Shown here: positions 49,014-60,390 of the stretch, piece by piece
Numbering within the stretch: the stretch's first letter is position 1
How the letters are laid out: every line of letters begins with the position of its first letter
NCBI GenBank assembly: GCA_907165065.1
Contig: OU015524.1
Coordinates: forward strand, 59,003,295-59,067,294
DNA length: 64,000 nucleotides
From: Caprimulgus europaeus
Taxonomy: Eukaryota > Chordata > Aves > Caprimulgiformes > Caprimulgidae
Reading direction: 5' to 3'
Notes under the pieces: model-generated
Told to the model about the DNA's origin: nothing
Databases searched by the model: none
Seen by the model: the letters and a program-made list of their open reading frames with translations, nothing else
Translations under genes and position numbers: made by a program

Positions 49014-52000
49014 CTGTGCATATGAACAATTACAAATTTACAAAGTAGAGATAACATGCAAAAAGAAACCATTCTAATTAACAGTTCCAGATCATGAAAA
49101 CAGCAGCATTCTGGGCAATATTGTTATTTATGGCACTAATTATTAGTAGTCAAATTAATATGCATACCACCAGGATTATTATCCTTAATTAACTGAATCT
49201 TCTAAGAGGCTGGCAATTTCTGTTCCTAAATAAAACAATTATTGTGGTCAATTACATTTCCCACATTTCTTTCAGAGACTTTTCACTTTGTGTGATGTGA
49301 AACATCACAACCATTTTCTCTACTTCCCTAGATAATAAGGAAATATGAGGGCTCCTTCCAAAGTTATACATATAATGTGGCCACAATGACAGACCAAAAC
49401 TTCCATATGGGAAATCAGGATGACAAAATTATGAGGTTAATTTTCTTTCCAGGAGAATTTTTTTTTTAAGAAGCACTAATTAGTCCTTTGAGACCAGTAC
49501 ATTTTTCCAACTCCAATTTCCAGACACAAGAACAAATGAGCTTTAAAAAAAGTCCATAAACCAGAATTCAGATAACATAACGTGTTTTTGCAGGGATTTA
49601 TTTAAAACAAGGCATACCTTTCGCTCCTCTTTTATTGCCTGTTTTCTCGCTTTGCGATCCTCTTTGCTCTCATCTTTGGAACGGGGCTGTGTTGAGGCTC
49701 TTGGCAGATCGCTGTCATTAATCATTTGCATGCGTTCAATCTGCCTAGCAGTAAGGCCTTTCTGAGGCAAGACATGCAGAGGAATTCCGGTCTTCTGGGA
49801 AATTTTTATTGGTTTGGGCTAAAATAGACAGCACATATGTATTAATGGCCCCCAGCTTTCTCTCCAAGAAGTGCACATCGCACTGCCTTATCAGTATAAA
49901 AACATTAGATTCAGATTTAACAGTAATAAACATGTAAGTTTCCTCATACTATTTTCTTCCCTGAGAAGAATACGCATTAATCTCCCTGAGAAAAATACAC
50001 ATTAATCCCAAAGTAAGAAATCAAACACACCTGTGAGCAGAATCTGGCCTCCTAGAACAATAAAAAGTTTCTCCCTTTTATTTAAATATTAGCAAAAAAA
50101 AAAAAAAAGAACTTAAATAGGCACTTAATATTTCTTTATAAGCTTTCAAGAAAAAGGTTTCCTTTCAAAATCTCACACATCTGGAACATCAAGTTGCACT
50201 CTAAAGATGGGGAACACCTGGAAGGCCAAAAAACTAGAATAAATTGTTTCAAACTGCAGAAGAGAAACAGAAGCCTATTTTAAAGAAAAAGCCCTAGTAT
50301 GTGGTTGTGAGACACAGATTACACAAAGGTCTGTCTGTGTGATTCTGTGATTCTGTCATAAATAACAAAGTAAAGTCCTTGCTCTCTACCTTTCTGCCTA
50401 GCTATTACAGAAATTTTGAGCTTACTCAATTTTCCTTCTAATAGAAAAAAATACATCCAAACCCCTCTTCAGTGAAGAAGGAATACCAGAGGCTAACACC
50501 CTCCCCAACCCTCTTTCCTGCTCCCTCCTCCTTTTGAAAACAGATATCCATTAAGAAAATAAACACTTTCGTCTCAAGTTTTCCCAGGCCAGGTTGTTAT
50601 TTAGAGTAAGTTTAACAATTTTACCTTTGATGGCTCCTTAATAAGTGTTGGGTGATTATATAAGTTTGAATATGTACCTAGATCACAAAGGGAAAAGAAA
50701 AAAAGTAGTGAAGAAAAGCTTGCAACTAGAAATTAGGTGAATTTATTATGAATTGTACTAGTACTTAAACTTTGAAGATATAAAATTGCAAGAATTACGT
50801 TATCCACACAAAAGCAGTAGTTTTATCTAGCAAGAATTCCTGCTGTTGTGCTCCAGAAGCATAAACCATTTTACCTAACGCACTGTTAGAAGAGTTCTGA
50901 GATCACCTGTCATTTACTTTGAAATCTTAGGAACAAACAAGGAAACTCCGAAATACTCACTCAAAATGGACTCGCAATCCCACTTCTCTTTCGGTTCATC
51001 AATAACTACAGCTACTATTTCCTCCTTTTCTTCCTCACTTTCTTCATTCACAGGAGAGTCTAAATCTTCACAGGGTTCAAGAGCATCCAGTTTCACACAA
51101 CTTTGCAGAATTCCAGAGAAGAAAAAAGTTTTATCTTTTCTTGAAAATGAGTAACTATGTAAACCCAGTCTCCCCTCAGTAAAACTCCAAACCAAAGAAA
51201 GCTCTTCCCACTGAAAATTGCAGCACAAGTAAGTTTCCTTAAGTAAGCATCCCCAAAATAAACTAAAACATTAGGACAAGTGATATAGTAAGAAAAAGTA
51301 TTTCTGCATTTAAAAATATGTGGCACACAAAATTTGTGACTGGAGAGCAGGAAGAGAAGAGGATATATATTTTTAGTCTGTAAGCAAGGCAGCTCTAGAG
51401 GTGATTATGTACTCTGCCACGGAGCAGTCACCTTTCACTGCATGGGACAAATTACCATATCTTTCAATCAGGAAACACAAGACTAATGTGAGACCATTCA
51501 GCCATTTAACTCTGGGATAATATCACTAGCTTTAAGACAAAGTGCATATACTGTGGAATGCAGCCTTACATTGACATGGGGCTGCTTTAAAAGCACTGAT
51601 TTTTGCAGTGCTCCAGCGATAACCCATGCAGCAGTCGCCTGCGAGTTTATTATCCTGTAACTAGGTACACAGTGGAACCAGCTGTATACCAGCAGGACAG
51701 AATATATTTGGCTACAGAGTCTGTTACAAACAAAAGTAAAGGTATAAGGAGAAAGGTAAGATACACTAAAAAAGAAAAGGAAGAATGCTTCCAAATATTA
51801 CTTACAGTAAATTCAATACAATTATACAAAAGGAGCATCATCTCCTATAAACCAACAAAATGCCTCTACCTAATTTTATAATGTCCTAAGTTAAGACTGA
51901 CTGATATTCAGTGACATAAAAAAATGGGATGTAATCTTCGAGTACATGAACTGGAAACAATATAGCCAAACTTTCAACATGAACACAGGATTACAAAACT

Positions 52001-55000
52001 ACCTATGTGAAGCAGTACATCTGGGAATACATACTCCTTTGCTTTCTCTTTGTAGTAATCATTCAGAACTTCCTGCAATCGAGCATTGTCCGTGTTGATA
52101 TAGCCTTCCAACTCCACATTATCCAAGGCTCCAATTTCATCTTCATCAAATTGTTCAAAAAACTAAAATAAAGAAGTGGGTATCTGTAATTAGATTGTAT
52201 TTGTTGTGCAACTTCTTGATTAAAGAAGATCTACATAGTTCTATTTGCCCCTTTTTCCTCTCCCCTCTCATTTGCTGAACAACTGTCAAACACATCTGCG
52301 GTAGGATTTCCTCCTTACTGTCAGTATTTCAGCATGGGAGTCACAAAGTTATTTTTTAACAATATATAAATCAGCTTCTGGAAAATGTTTCCTATTCTGA
52401 TGCATTATTTCCATCTGTATGTTAAAAAGTCTGTTACAGGACAAAAGTTACACCATATTTTCATTGCTCTGACACCACTTCATGAATGTACACTTAGCAC
52501 AGTGGGGAGAAAGGGTGAAAGGAGTGAGTCTTTACCAGGCACTAGTATGTGATTTGCTGTGCTGAACTGAGCCTCTCAGTGTAACATCAACTATGAATGC
52601 TCATGATAGTGACTGAAATAATTTTGTTTAACTATATCAGTGTTATGCCTTTTAACAGCAATTAACACTACAACTATTTAACGCAAGCCTCTTAGTGCAC
52701 ACAAAATTAAATGTGGAGTATGTGCAAAAAGCAGTTATTTGATGCCCTGACTACCAGTAAGAATTTGCACAGGCATACAGGACACCTTTGTCAAAAGACA
52801 AAGAAACATTTAATACACTTATGTTTAACAGTTACATTCCTGAGCTGCCTCACCTTCTCAAATCTGTCATCCAACAGGGTTAACTGCTCATTCCTTCTCA
52901 TTACTGAAGATGACATAGAATATTCTGTGAAACGACTCCTGGTTTCTTCTTGCATAAAAAGGAATTCTCTTGTCTGTCCGTTAACCCCATCATCTGATAA
53001 AGCACCTTCTGAATCATAGTCTTTATCATTACTACAGCTATCCTCTTTATCACTATCATCCTCCACATCTTCCCATTCATCTTCATCCTCAGCATCTGAT
53101 CCCCTGAAGAGAAGTATAAAACAGTTTTAGAATAATACATAGACCTTTCCACAGCTTTACTGGTGTTGGGTTATCTGAAATAATTTGTCAATAAAAGATT
53201 TAAATCTTGAAAGGCAAAGACAAAAAGTGATTATTTTCAAGCCTGTAAAAGAAAAACAAGTTTATCAGTAACAGAGTTGCCAAAGTCAGCATAATGCTAC
53301 TTCTGTCTGAAAGCTGAAAACACTTCTGTTACCTGTTGGATCACACATCTGTGCACTGAGTTTATGTTTACATTCAGGTACACATGTCCAAGTAGAAAAA
53401 GAAAAAACCTATCTGCGTTCTTGAATACTAAAACCAGCAAAATTTCTCATTGTTCATAAAACAATGAGAATTATACTAAAACCTAAAGAAATAATATGCT
53501 GTGGGGTATCACATAAAGCATTTGTAAAGGTTCTGAAAACATCTCTTAGCATTCATTAAAGTCATTACTGATGTATTTTAAATGCAACAGATGCTAATGT
53601 GTTAAATAGTTCAAGAATCCTATTATTCCTTACGCTGCATATGTAAACAAACACATAGAATCCATGAGCATAACGTAACAAATGAAACCCGTCTCTTGGA
53701 GAACACATGAGAATTTGATTTTGTAAGCTACCACCCATATAACACAAGGTAATACTTTTTCCCCCTTAACACACTTAAGTATTCAATCTGAAATCTGAAT
53801 CATTCTTGCTTCCTACAACAACAGATAACATAATTCCTATTTACATATGACAAACAGTTCTACAATGCACTGTATGTACCCTTTCTGTGGTTCATTTGCT
53901 TGTAGAACAAAATCATCTTCCAGAATATTTTCTGGATTGTCAAAGTCAAAATCATCATCGAGAGCTGCAACAATATCAGGATCAAAATCCAGCCGTGGTC
54001 CTAGAAAGTTAAAAAAACAAAAACAAAGCCATAAGATAAATATTTACGTTTCTCTGACATTATGAAGCTGCTTTCCTGGATAAAAAACAATCGAACTAGG
54101 CTGTTAATTTGAACTAAGAAAGACTAAACCTAAGAATCACAAAATTCATCATTAATATTTGTAGCTTTGATACGAGTCTGGGCAAGTCATCAGCCTCTCA
54201 TCAATTTTTCTCAGCCAGAAAAAAAACATTTTTTGATGCTCAGGACCTCCGCAAAATGTATTTTAATACATTTTACTTAGAATATTGTAGAAGAAAAGAT
54301 ATCCAAGTTAAAGTACTGTATATCAACCAACCCTAGCTACCATCCCTAAAATTCCCTACCTTACAAAAGGTCAGAAAGTGTTTCTCTACTGCAATTTACA
54401 GAATTGTCTTTAGCATCCCTCTGTTGGGACAGAGAGAACTACCACAATTAACTCCTGTAAGTATTCAGATAGCTGCAAAGTAAATGTTCGGTGCAAACAT
54501 GGATACATAACAAAAGTGTACTTACAGCCTGTAACAATAAAATAACACTAATGAAGGAAAGTAAACACCACTCCACATTTGAAATGAAGAGAAATTTTGA
54601 GAGTGAAAATCCAGTTCCAGACTTGGATTCAAACAGATGGAGTAAAAAAATCAACAGTATTATCTACAGTTTTCCTCTGCTATTGTATTTGCTACACAAC
54701 AGTAAGAGCTCATAGATCCCCCCACCCAGCAAAGCTAAAAAGTAATTATTAGTGAATCACAGAAATAGGTCTCAAATTGAAATCTAGGTCTCTTATAGAT
54801 TATTCTTTATGTCTGCTATTGATCCTGTTCTAAACCAAAACTAATACAACAGTGTAATCAAAGCCATGATCACCATCCAGTACCGAGATGGCAACTCACA
54901 TGACAGAAAGGTACAAGATTTAATGATACCTGAAACAGGAGCAGCTTTATTTAACAAGCCCACATCCTCTTCAAACTCTGAGGCAAATACTGAGGACGGC

Positions 55001-55913
55001 AACTTAATAGATGGAGCCTTAGAAAAAGAAACAACAAAAAAACCCATCACAATGTACCTGTTCTCAGTTTCTCATTTCAGCTTACATTAACAAAAACATG
55101 CCGATAATCATGTGACCAAGAGACACTCTGTAAGTGCTACTTAAATATTAAGACAAGTGCTACGTTATTGGTGGCAAATTTTCAAAGTCATGCAATAAAA
55201 GCTAAGTAAAGTGCTGGCAGTATTAGCTCTCATGTTAATATTCTCCAGGTATGAAGACAGGATTTTTGCATCCCTGAAACTTTTTAGAGAATGGTTGTAC
55301 AGCAGACACAATGAAACTAGATTTTTTTTTTTTGAGAACATTAACACACATTTGAAATTACTCTTTTATTGAAAGCCTTATTAAAAGCTTAATAATGTGC
55401 ACATCTAAAATAACTTTAAATCTTATGCAGTACCACCAAACTGTACCTGAAAGGTATTTCTGTCTAAAATTGCACTACTTGGTAAATACTCAATTAAAAT
55501 TGACTGACTAGGAACTGCATAATTCATTGCTTGAAATTCCATTCCAACATGATCTAGTATCATGAAATTCCACAAGTTGGGCCAGTAATTTAAATTTGTT
55601 TTTATTCCCTCTGGGTTCTGTTACATTCCAATTTAAAAACAGAGTGTACTGGTAACACAACCTGGTATATTCATAATTCCCAGAGTATTCAAAAGTTCTA
55701 AAAATCTTAAAAACAAATGTCAACCCCAGAAAGACACGACTTGTTCAAAGAAATGCCTTCATAAGCCATCTCTGTCAAGAAGAGCTTGTCATGGGAACAC
55801 AACGAGTTTTAACACTGTGCTAGCAAAATACTGTTCATAATAAACTTTGGCTTCTCAAGTTTTGTCTCTACTTGTACAGAAATCTGATTGTGGGTCAAAA
55901 GGATCCCCCCCCC

Positions 55914-55946
<33 letters not shown>

Positions 55947-58728
55947 CATAGATCACAGTCACAGTAACTCTTGTTGAATAAGGTTAATATGTCTACAGGA
56001 TGCTAAACTCCAAAGTATGACATAAGATTATTACTAACAAAAATACTACTTACTGAAATTCGTTGAATTTCATCCTCTATGTGCCCCTCACTTGTGACAA
56101 CAATTCTGCTTTGCTGTCCACGCACAGAAGGGACAAGCTCAGAGGGACCAGAAGCTTCTTTTAGATGCTGCAAATAGTCATAGTCATCATCAAAGAAGAC
56201 TCCATACTTCCGCTGTTCTTCCCTCCTTTGCTCCTCATGCCCCTTGGAATTGTAAAAAGAAATACATTTAGTTACTTGAGTCCATTTAAAACTTATTAGC
56301 AAAAAGAAAAGTAACTCATCTCTTGAGAATGCCCAAATTTTAAAGTCCTTGTAATACTCCCTCCACTCATTACCCTAACGCACAGACAATTAGAATGTTG
56401 TAACCATCTGGTTCAGTGTTCAGGTGCAGTCTGAGCACGACCTTCAACAGCTTTTTCCATAAGCAGCATAACTAACAAAGCCTGTTTTTCCAGGGTGGGT
56501 CAGGCAAGCTTCGTTGTTTTGGGGGGGTTTTTTGTTTGTTTTGGGTTTGGGTGTTTTTGTTTTGTTTTGGTTTGTTTTTTTAAAAAATATGTTTATATCC
56601 CTAATGCCAGTTAGTCATCCTTCAGCCCATCAGGTAGTAACTCACAACTATCAAATTCCTTACAACATCCCCTTCTTCTTCATAAGCTGGACTAAAAACT
56701 ACTTTCTCCTAGGCTATGTTTTCGAATTGTACAATTGCATATCCACTTTCCTCTCCTGCAGTATTACTTATGTGAATAAATTTCAACATTAAAAGTGAGT
56801 ACTTACTTTCTGTGTAGGCAGCAGAACTCTCTGGGGTGCGGTATCATCGGCAGCAAGTGGATCCCTCTGACTTCTGTGCACTAAGTGAAATGTTACCGCT
56901 TTCTTCTTCTCTATGAAGGGTTTCTTTTTCTTGTGAGGCTGCAAAAGGATATTTGGTTAGTCATTAAAAATAAATTAAATATCAAATGCACCTAAAAAGA
57001 ACCTTTTGTCTGAAGCATGCTACTGTATTCCTTTTAAGGCAACATCTTATAAAGAAAAAGATAAAGCAAAAAGAGACTAGTGGTAGCTTAACTCTTGTCA
57101 CCCCATGCACAACAGCCATTTTGCATGTTCTAACAGCATATGGGGCTGTACTCAGCTGCAAAATGTCAACATTGGTACAATAAATATTTGATTACAGTAT
57201 ATACATGTTAACATATAATCCTAGAAAGGAATTTTTAAGTAACTACTTTCTAAACATGGGTCAAATCTGAAACAAACTTCATCCAAGAAAAACAGGAAAC
57301 TGATATAAGGAAATTAATCTAGACACATCTAGCTTCTTGAAAATTGTTTAGACAGCTGCTGTTACACCAGTAACTCAGAACCAACCACTAAAACCATCAA
57401 CTGCACCATTACACAGACAGAGCTCTAAGATTAAAAATATATCTGCATTCTGTATCAACAAAAATCTGAAGTATTCTTAAATGGGTGAAAGCCTTTTCTA
57501 CACTTTAGCACATGTGACTCGGGGAAATACTTTTAGCAAAATTTCCAGCTTTACTTACCTACCAAAATGTGTTAATAGCGGACACATGCAACTTGGAAAC
57601 TACAGATCTCACTTACCTTCTTTCTCTGGTAACTTTAAATATAAAACATCATACATTAGGTCACAGAATCACAGAATGTCAGGGATCGGAAGGGACCTCG
57701 AAAGATCATCGTCTAGTCCAACCCCACTGCAGGAGCAGGATCGCTTACAGTCAGTCACACAGGAACACCTCCAGGTGGGTTTTGAATGTCTCCAGAGAAG
57801 GAGACTCCACAACCTCCCTGGGCAGCCTGTTCCAGTGCTCTGGCACCCTCACAGTGAAAAAGGTTTTCCTTACGTTTCCATGGAAGCTCCTCTGCTCCAG
57901 CTTGCACCCACTGCCCTTTGTCCTGCCGTTGGACATCACTGAGAAGAGCCTGGCTCCATCTTCCTGACATTTGTTCTTTACATATTTTTAAACATTAATA
58001 CGGTCACCCCTCAGACTCCCCTTCTCCAAGCTAAAGAGGCCCAGCTCCCTCAGCCTTTCCTCATAAGGGAGGTGATCCACTCCCTTAATCATCTTGGTGG
58101 CTCCACACTGGACTCTCTCAAGCAGTTCCCTGTCCTTGAACTGTGGGGCCCAGAACTGGACACAATATTCCAGATGCGGCCTCACCAGGGCAGAGTAGAG
58201 GGGGAGGAGAACCTCCCTGGACCTGCTGGTCACACTCTTCTTAATGCACGCCAGGATGCCATTGGTTCAGTGCATATCAACTGCCACCATATGTTTTGAA
58301 TTCAAAACCCGAAATTGCGCTTTAAAATCTTATGCTTGGAGCAACCATAAAAGGCAACACAGTTTTTGGAAGGAGGCAACGTGCTGCCCGGACGAACACA
58401 TGTTCTGGTGACGGATGGCAGGAGGGAAGCGCGTGCAACACCGTGAGGCCGCACGAAGCCGAGCAGGGAAGGTGCACCCCTCCCACCCCGCCCCGCGGTG
58501 GCTTACTGCGCCCCAGCCGCTCAGCCCGCCCCTCAGCGCCGCAGCCTGCTCCTTCCCGACCCGCTTGCCTCTCCTGCTCCCTACGGGCCGGGCCGGGAAA
58601 GCTCCTGGTCAATGTGCCGTTTCTCCCCTCCAAACCGCGCTACGGAAGCGGCTCGATCTCAACCCAGCCGCTGGGGCTGAACGGACGGACGCGACGGGTA
58701 ACGAGGCCCTGCCCCCCCTTCTCACCAT
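48900..58728 (-). CDS. LTV1: LTV1 ribosome biogenesis factor
   Basis: Eleven coding exons on the - strand: 58726-58728, 56807-56938, 56054-56242, 54930-55017, 53880-54000, 52854-53103, 52035-52162, 50961-51100, 50625-50677, 49618-49818 and 48900-49013. All junctions keep phase and give 1419 nt, 472 residues (human 475). LTV1 is a conserved, non-ribosomal assembly factor of pre-40S particles. It helps place uS3 and uS10 and leaves after casein-kinase-1 phosphorylation. Visible motifs: N-terminal basic [65 protein letters not shown], an acidic stretch at about 175-220, [20 protein letters not shown], and a basic coiled-coil-like C-terminus (residues about 415-465). It is intact, with a housekeeping-type CpG island at its 5' end. 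Confidence 0.97.
49618..49818 (-). CDS. LTV1: LTV1 exon 10
   Basis: 201 nt, residues 369-435. It contains [20 protein letters not shown] and [20 protein letters not shown]. The second half is strongly basic and helical. The acceptor is ctattttag and the donor gtatgc. Confidence 0.96.
50625..50677 (-). CDS. LTV1: LTV1 exon 9
   Basis: A small 53-nt exon. It encodes [18 protein letters not shown], matching the Tyr-Ser-Asn-Leu-Tyr-Asn-His-Pro motif of LTV1. The donor is gtaaaa. Confidence 0.93.
50961..51100 (-). CDS. LTV1: LTV1 exon 8
   Basis: 140 nt. It encodes [20 protein letters not shown], an acidic stretch, then [10 protein letters not shown]. The acceptor is tctgcaaag and the donor gtgagt. 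Confidence 0.93.
52035..52162 (-). CDS. LTV1: LTV1 exon 7
   Basis: 128 nt, residues 262-303 plus two bases. It encodes [20 protein letters not shown] then [16 protein letters not shown] chose the donor gtatgt after GA, because only this choice keeps the phase with exon 8. A second GT farther on (cataggtagt) would put exon 8 out of frame. Confidence 0.92.
52854..53103 (-). CDS. LTV1: LTV1 exon 6
   Basis: 250 nt, ending in phase 0 at residue 261. It starts with an acidic run ([15 protein letters not shown]) and continues to [20 protein letters not shown] and [10 protein letters not shown]. The Ser-rich [11 protein letters not shown] part is where casein-kinase-1 sites cluster in known LTV1 proteins. 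Confidence 0.95.
53880..54000 (-). CDS. LTV1: LTV1 exon 5
   Basis: 121 nt, residues 138-177 plus two bases. It encodes [20 protein letters not shown] then [17 protein letters not shown]. The chain of Asp residues is typical of LTV1. The donor gtacat is weaker than the others, but the phase fits. Confidence 0.93.
54930..55017 (-). CDS. LTV1: LTV1 exon 4
   Basis: 88 nt, residues 109-137 plus one base. It encodes [19 protein letters not shown] then NKAAPVS. The acceptor is tttctaag and the donor gtatca. Confidence 0.95.
55905..55946. repeat. C20(TC)11 low-complexity tract in LTV1 intron 3
   Basis: Twenty C residues (55905-55924) run into eleven TC units (55925-55946). In the LTV1 transcript this reads (GA)11 G20, about 107 nt after the exon 3 donor. 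Exact lengths of such tracts are often wrong in assemblies. Confidence 0.95.
56054..56242 (-). CDS. LTV1: LTV1 exon 3
   Basis: 189 nt, residues 46-108. It contains [20 protein letters not shown], the most conserved block of the family. The acceptor is attccaag and the donor gtaagtag. Confidence 0.95.
56807..56938 (-). CDS. LTV1: LTV1 exon 2
   Basis: 132 nt, residues 2-45. It starts [17 protein letters not shown] and ends with RVLLPTQK. The acceptor is ccttttgcag and the donor gtaagtac. The basic N-terminus is a likely nuclear localisation signal (inference). Confidence 0.95.
57660..58270 (-). mobile_element. CR1 LINE, relatively intact ORF2 C-terminal part
   Basis: On + it begins with tcacagaatcacagaatgtc and ends near 58270, in LTV1 intron 1. 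Minus-strand frames still encode CR1 ORF2 pieces, including [27 protein letters not shown] and the [18 protein letters not shown] block. The frame is interrupted between the two pieces. It is less diverged than the other CR1 copies here. The 5' side is truncated. Confidence 0.93.
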
Positions 58729-58850
58729 GGCGCGAGGGCAGGCCGGGCCGCGCGCTGCCCGCTGGCGAGAGGAGCTGCTCCCGGTACCCCCGTTCCTGCG
58801 CACTCTCACGCGGGCCGGCCCTCAGCACCACAGGGCTGCGGCTTCCATCT
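58726..58850 (-). CDS. LTV1: LTV1 exon 1: 5' UTR and the start codon only
   Basis: ATG (58726-58728) is followed at once by the donor gtgagaagg, so exon 1 contributes only Met. Its context is CGCGCCATGG across the junction. Exon 2 then begins CCTCACAAG (Pro-His-Lys), matching the known Met-Pro-His start of LTV1. The transcription start is not visible; I place the 5' end near the AAGATGG motif around 58850. Confidence 0.85.
58822..58848 (-). promoter_or_regulatory. Short upstream ORF in the LTV1 5' UTR, overlapping a YY1-like motif
   Basis: On the - strand the sequence AAGATGGAAGCCGCAGCC resembles a YY1 element of the kind found just downstream of many housekeeping start sites. Its ATG opens an eight-residue frame (MEAAALWC) that ends at TGA, 93 nt before the LTV1 ATG. 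If transcribed it could dampen LTV1 translation. Confidence 0.45.
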
Positions 58851-59110
58851 TGGGATAAACCACTGACCGACGTGGGGAAAATCGGTAGGCTGCGACTCCT
58901 GAGACTTTATTTTTTTTTTTCCCTGTAACAACAACCATGAGAGTTTTCTCATAGTTAAATAGTATTTTCATAAACGAGAGGCTCTGCAAAGGCAAGCAGG
59001 GTAATTCCTCCCATCCTCCCCTGCACATTTTCTCCCTTCTCCCCCCCAAATGGTTCTGCTCGCCAGCGGGCCGCAATGGCAGTGCGCTTTGCAGCGGGCC
59101 AAAGGGCAAA

Positions 59111-59122
59111 GCGCGTGCGCAC
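59111..59122. promoter_or_regulatory. NRF1-like binding site
   Basis: GCGCGTGCGCAC fits the palindromic NRF1 consensus common in CpG-island promoters of housekeeping genes. It lies about 260 bp upstream of the presumed LTV1 start. Confidence 0.45.
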
Positions 59123-59927
59123 TGGCCGGGCTGTCGCTCGCGGGACGGGGCAGGCGGCGGGGGGGGGCTCGCTGGCGGAGAGGCGGGGCTTAGGGCTGGG
59201 GCTCCGCCCCCTGCTCCTGCCGCCAGGGGCCGCCATCGGGGGCGGGGCGGGCGCCTGAGGGGGCCCGGCGGGGCGGGAACGGGTGCGGCGGTGTCCCCTC
59301 CGCGGCGGGAGCGCGGGGGCCGGGCCGTGGTGGGGCCCCGCCGCTCCCCCGGGCAGGCTGCGGGCGCCAGGTGGTGCGCACAGGGTTGCTCCGGGCTGCG
59401 TGCGGGGTGAGAGGAGGGAGGAATCGCCTTCAGCCGCCGTGAGGCAGCGCTGCCGGGGCGGGCGCCGGGTGGGCGCCGGGTGGTCGGCACGGAGCCCAGC
59501 CCGGGGGAGCGGCGCGGTGGAGGTGCGACATGCTGGGAAGAGAAGCGTGCCTGAGAGCGAGCAGCCACCAGCGCCACCCGCCACTTGCGGTTCCTCCTGC
59601 CCGCCGGCCCTGGGCGGAGCCGCCCTCTGCCCCGGCCGCGCAGCGCGGCTCCCCGGGGCGGTCACCCGGAAGGAACGGGAAACCCGCCCCCGGGCTCTGC
59701 GCGGACGGGAAGCCCCCGCCCGTCTTAGAGCGGCACGGCTCGGTGCTGGGCGCCTCCCCTGTCCCAGCCAAGGAGACGCTGCTCATGTCACTTACCGCAC
59801 TCGGTGCCCCGGTGCTGCAATAAAACCCAATGAACTTCTGTAAAGGACCCGTGTGAGAGTTGGCACAGCAGTGCTCCCCGTCCGGCCCGGCAGAGAGGGC
59901 CGCTGCCGCGGGGGTCTCTGACACACA

Positions 59928-60390
59928 GAGTCACAGAATCATTGCTGAGGTTGGAAAAGACCTCTGAGATCATCGGTCCAACATCAACTCATCACCACCG
60001 TGCCCACTGAACCGTATTCCCAAGTGCTACATCTACATGTTTCTTGAGTGCTTCCAGGGATGGTGACTCCACCACTTCCCTGGGCAGCCTGTTCCCATGG
60101 CTGACCGCTCTTCTGGAGAAGACATTTTCCTTGATATCCAACCTGAACCTCCCCTAGTGCAACTTGAGGCCATTTCCTCCTGTCCTATTACTGGTTATCT
60201 GGGAGAAGAGACCAACACCCGCCTCACTGCAACCTCCTTTCAAGTAGTTGTAGAGAGCAATAAGGTCTCTCCTCAGCCTTGCTTCTCCAGACCTCTCCGC
60301 TCCTCATAAGACCTGTGCTCCAGATCCTTCACCAGGTTCGTTGCTCTTCTTTGGACCTGTCCCAGCAACTCAATGTCTTTCTTCTAGTAA
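59928..60390 (-). repeat. CR1 LINE, 3' end, minus orientation
   Basis: It begins agtcacagaatcattgctga then ggaaaagacctctgagatca, and continues through ccacttccctgggcagcctg and tttggacctgtcccagcaac to about 60390. It is diverged, with no intact frame. It abuts the upstream edge of the LTV1 CpG island. Confidence 0.9.

Larger units (their letters stand above)
58380..59920. promoter_or_regulatory. CpG island with the LTV1 promoter
   Basis: About 1.5 kb is dense in CG dinucleotides and G+C. LTV1 exon 1 is in its left part. The right part (59050-59920) is even richer and has no recognised gene, so it may be divergent promoter DNA. An NRF1-like palindrome GCGCGTGCGCAC lies at 59111-59122, and GC-box-like gggcggggc repeats are frequent. 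Long open frames on both strands here are a composition effect. Confidence 0.85.

Noticed and set aside
50330..50360. gattctgtgattctgtca, resembling the CR1 3' terminal repeat
   Set aside because: Only about 20 nt match and no CR1 body precedes it. Too short to call.
52010..52034. Alternative LTV1 exon 7 donor farther downstream (cataggtagt)
   Set aside because: Using it puts exon 8 out of frame with an early stop. The gtatgt donor at 52034 keeps the known LTV1 sequence.
58332..59843. Long open frames on both strands (up to 251 codons) in the CpG island
   Set aside because: They overlap each other on opposite strands, are Pro/Arg/Gly/Ala-rich and lack motifs. High GC removes stop codons by composition.
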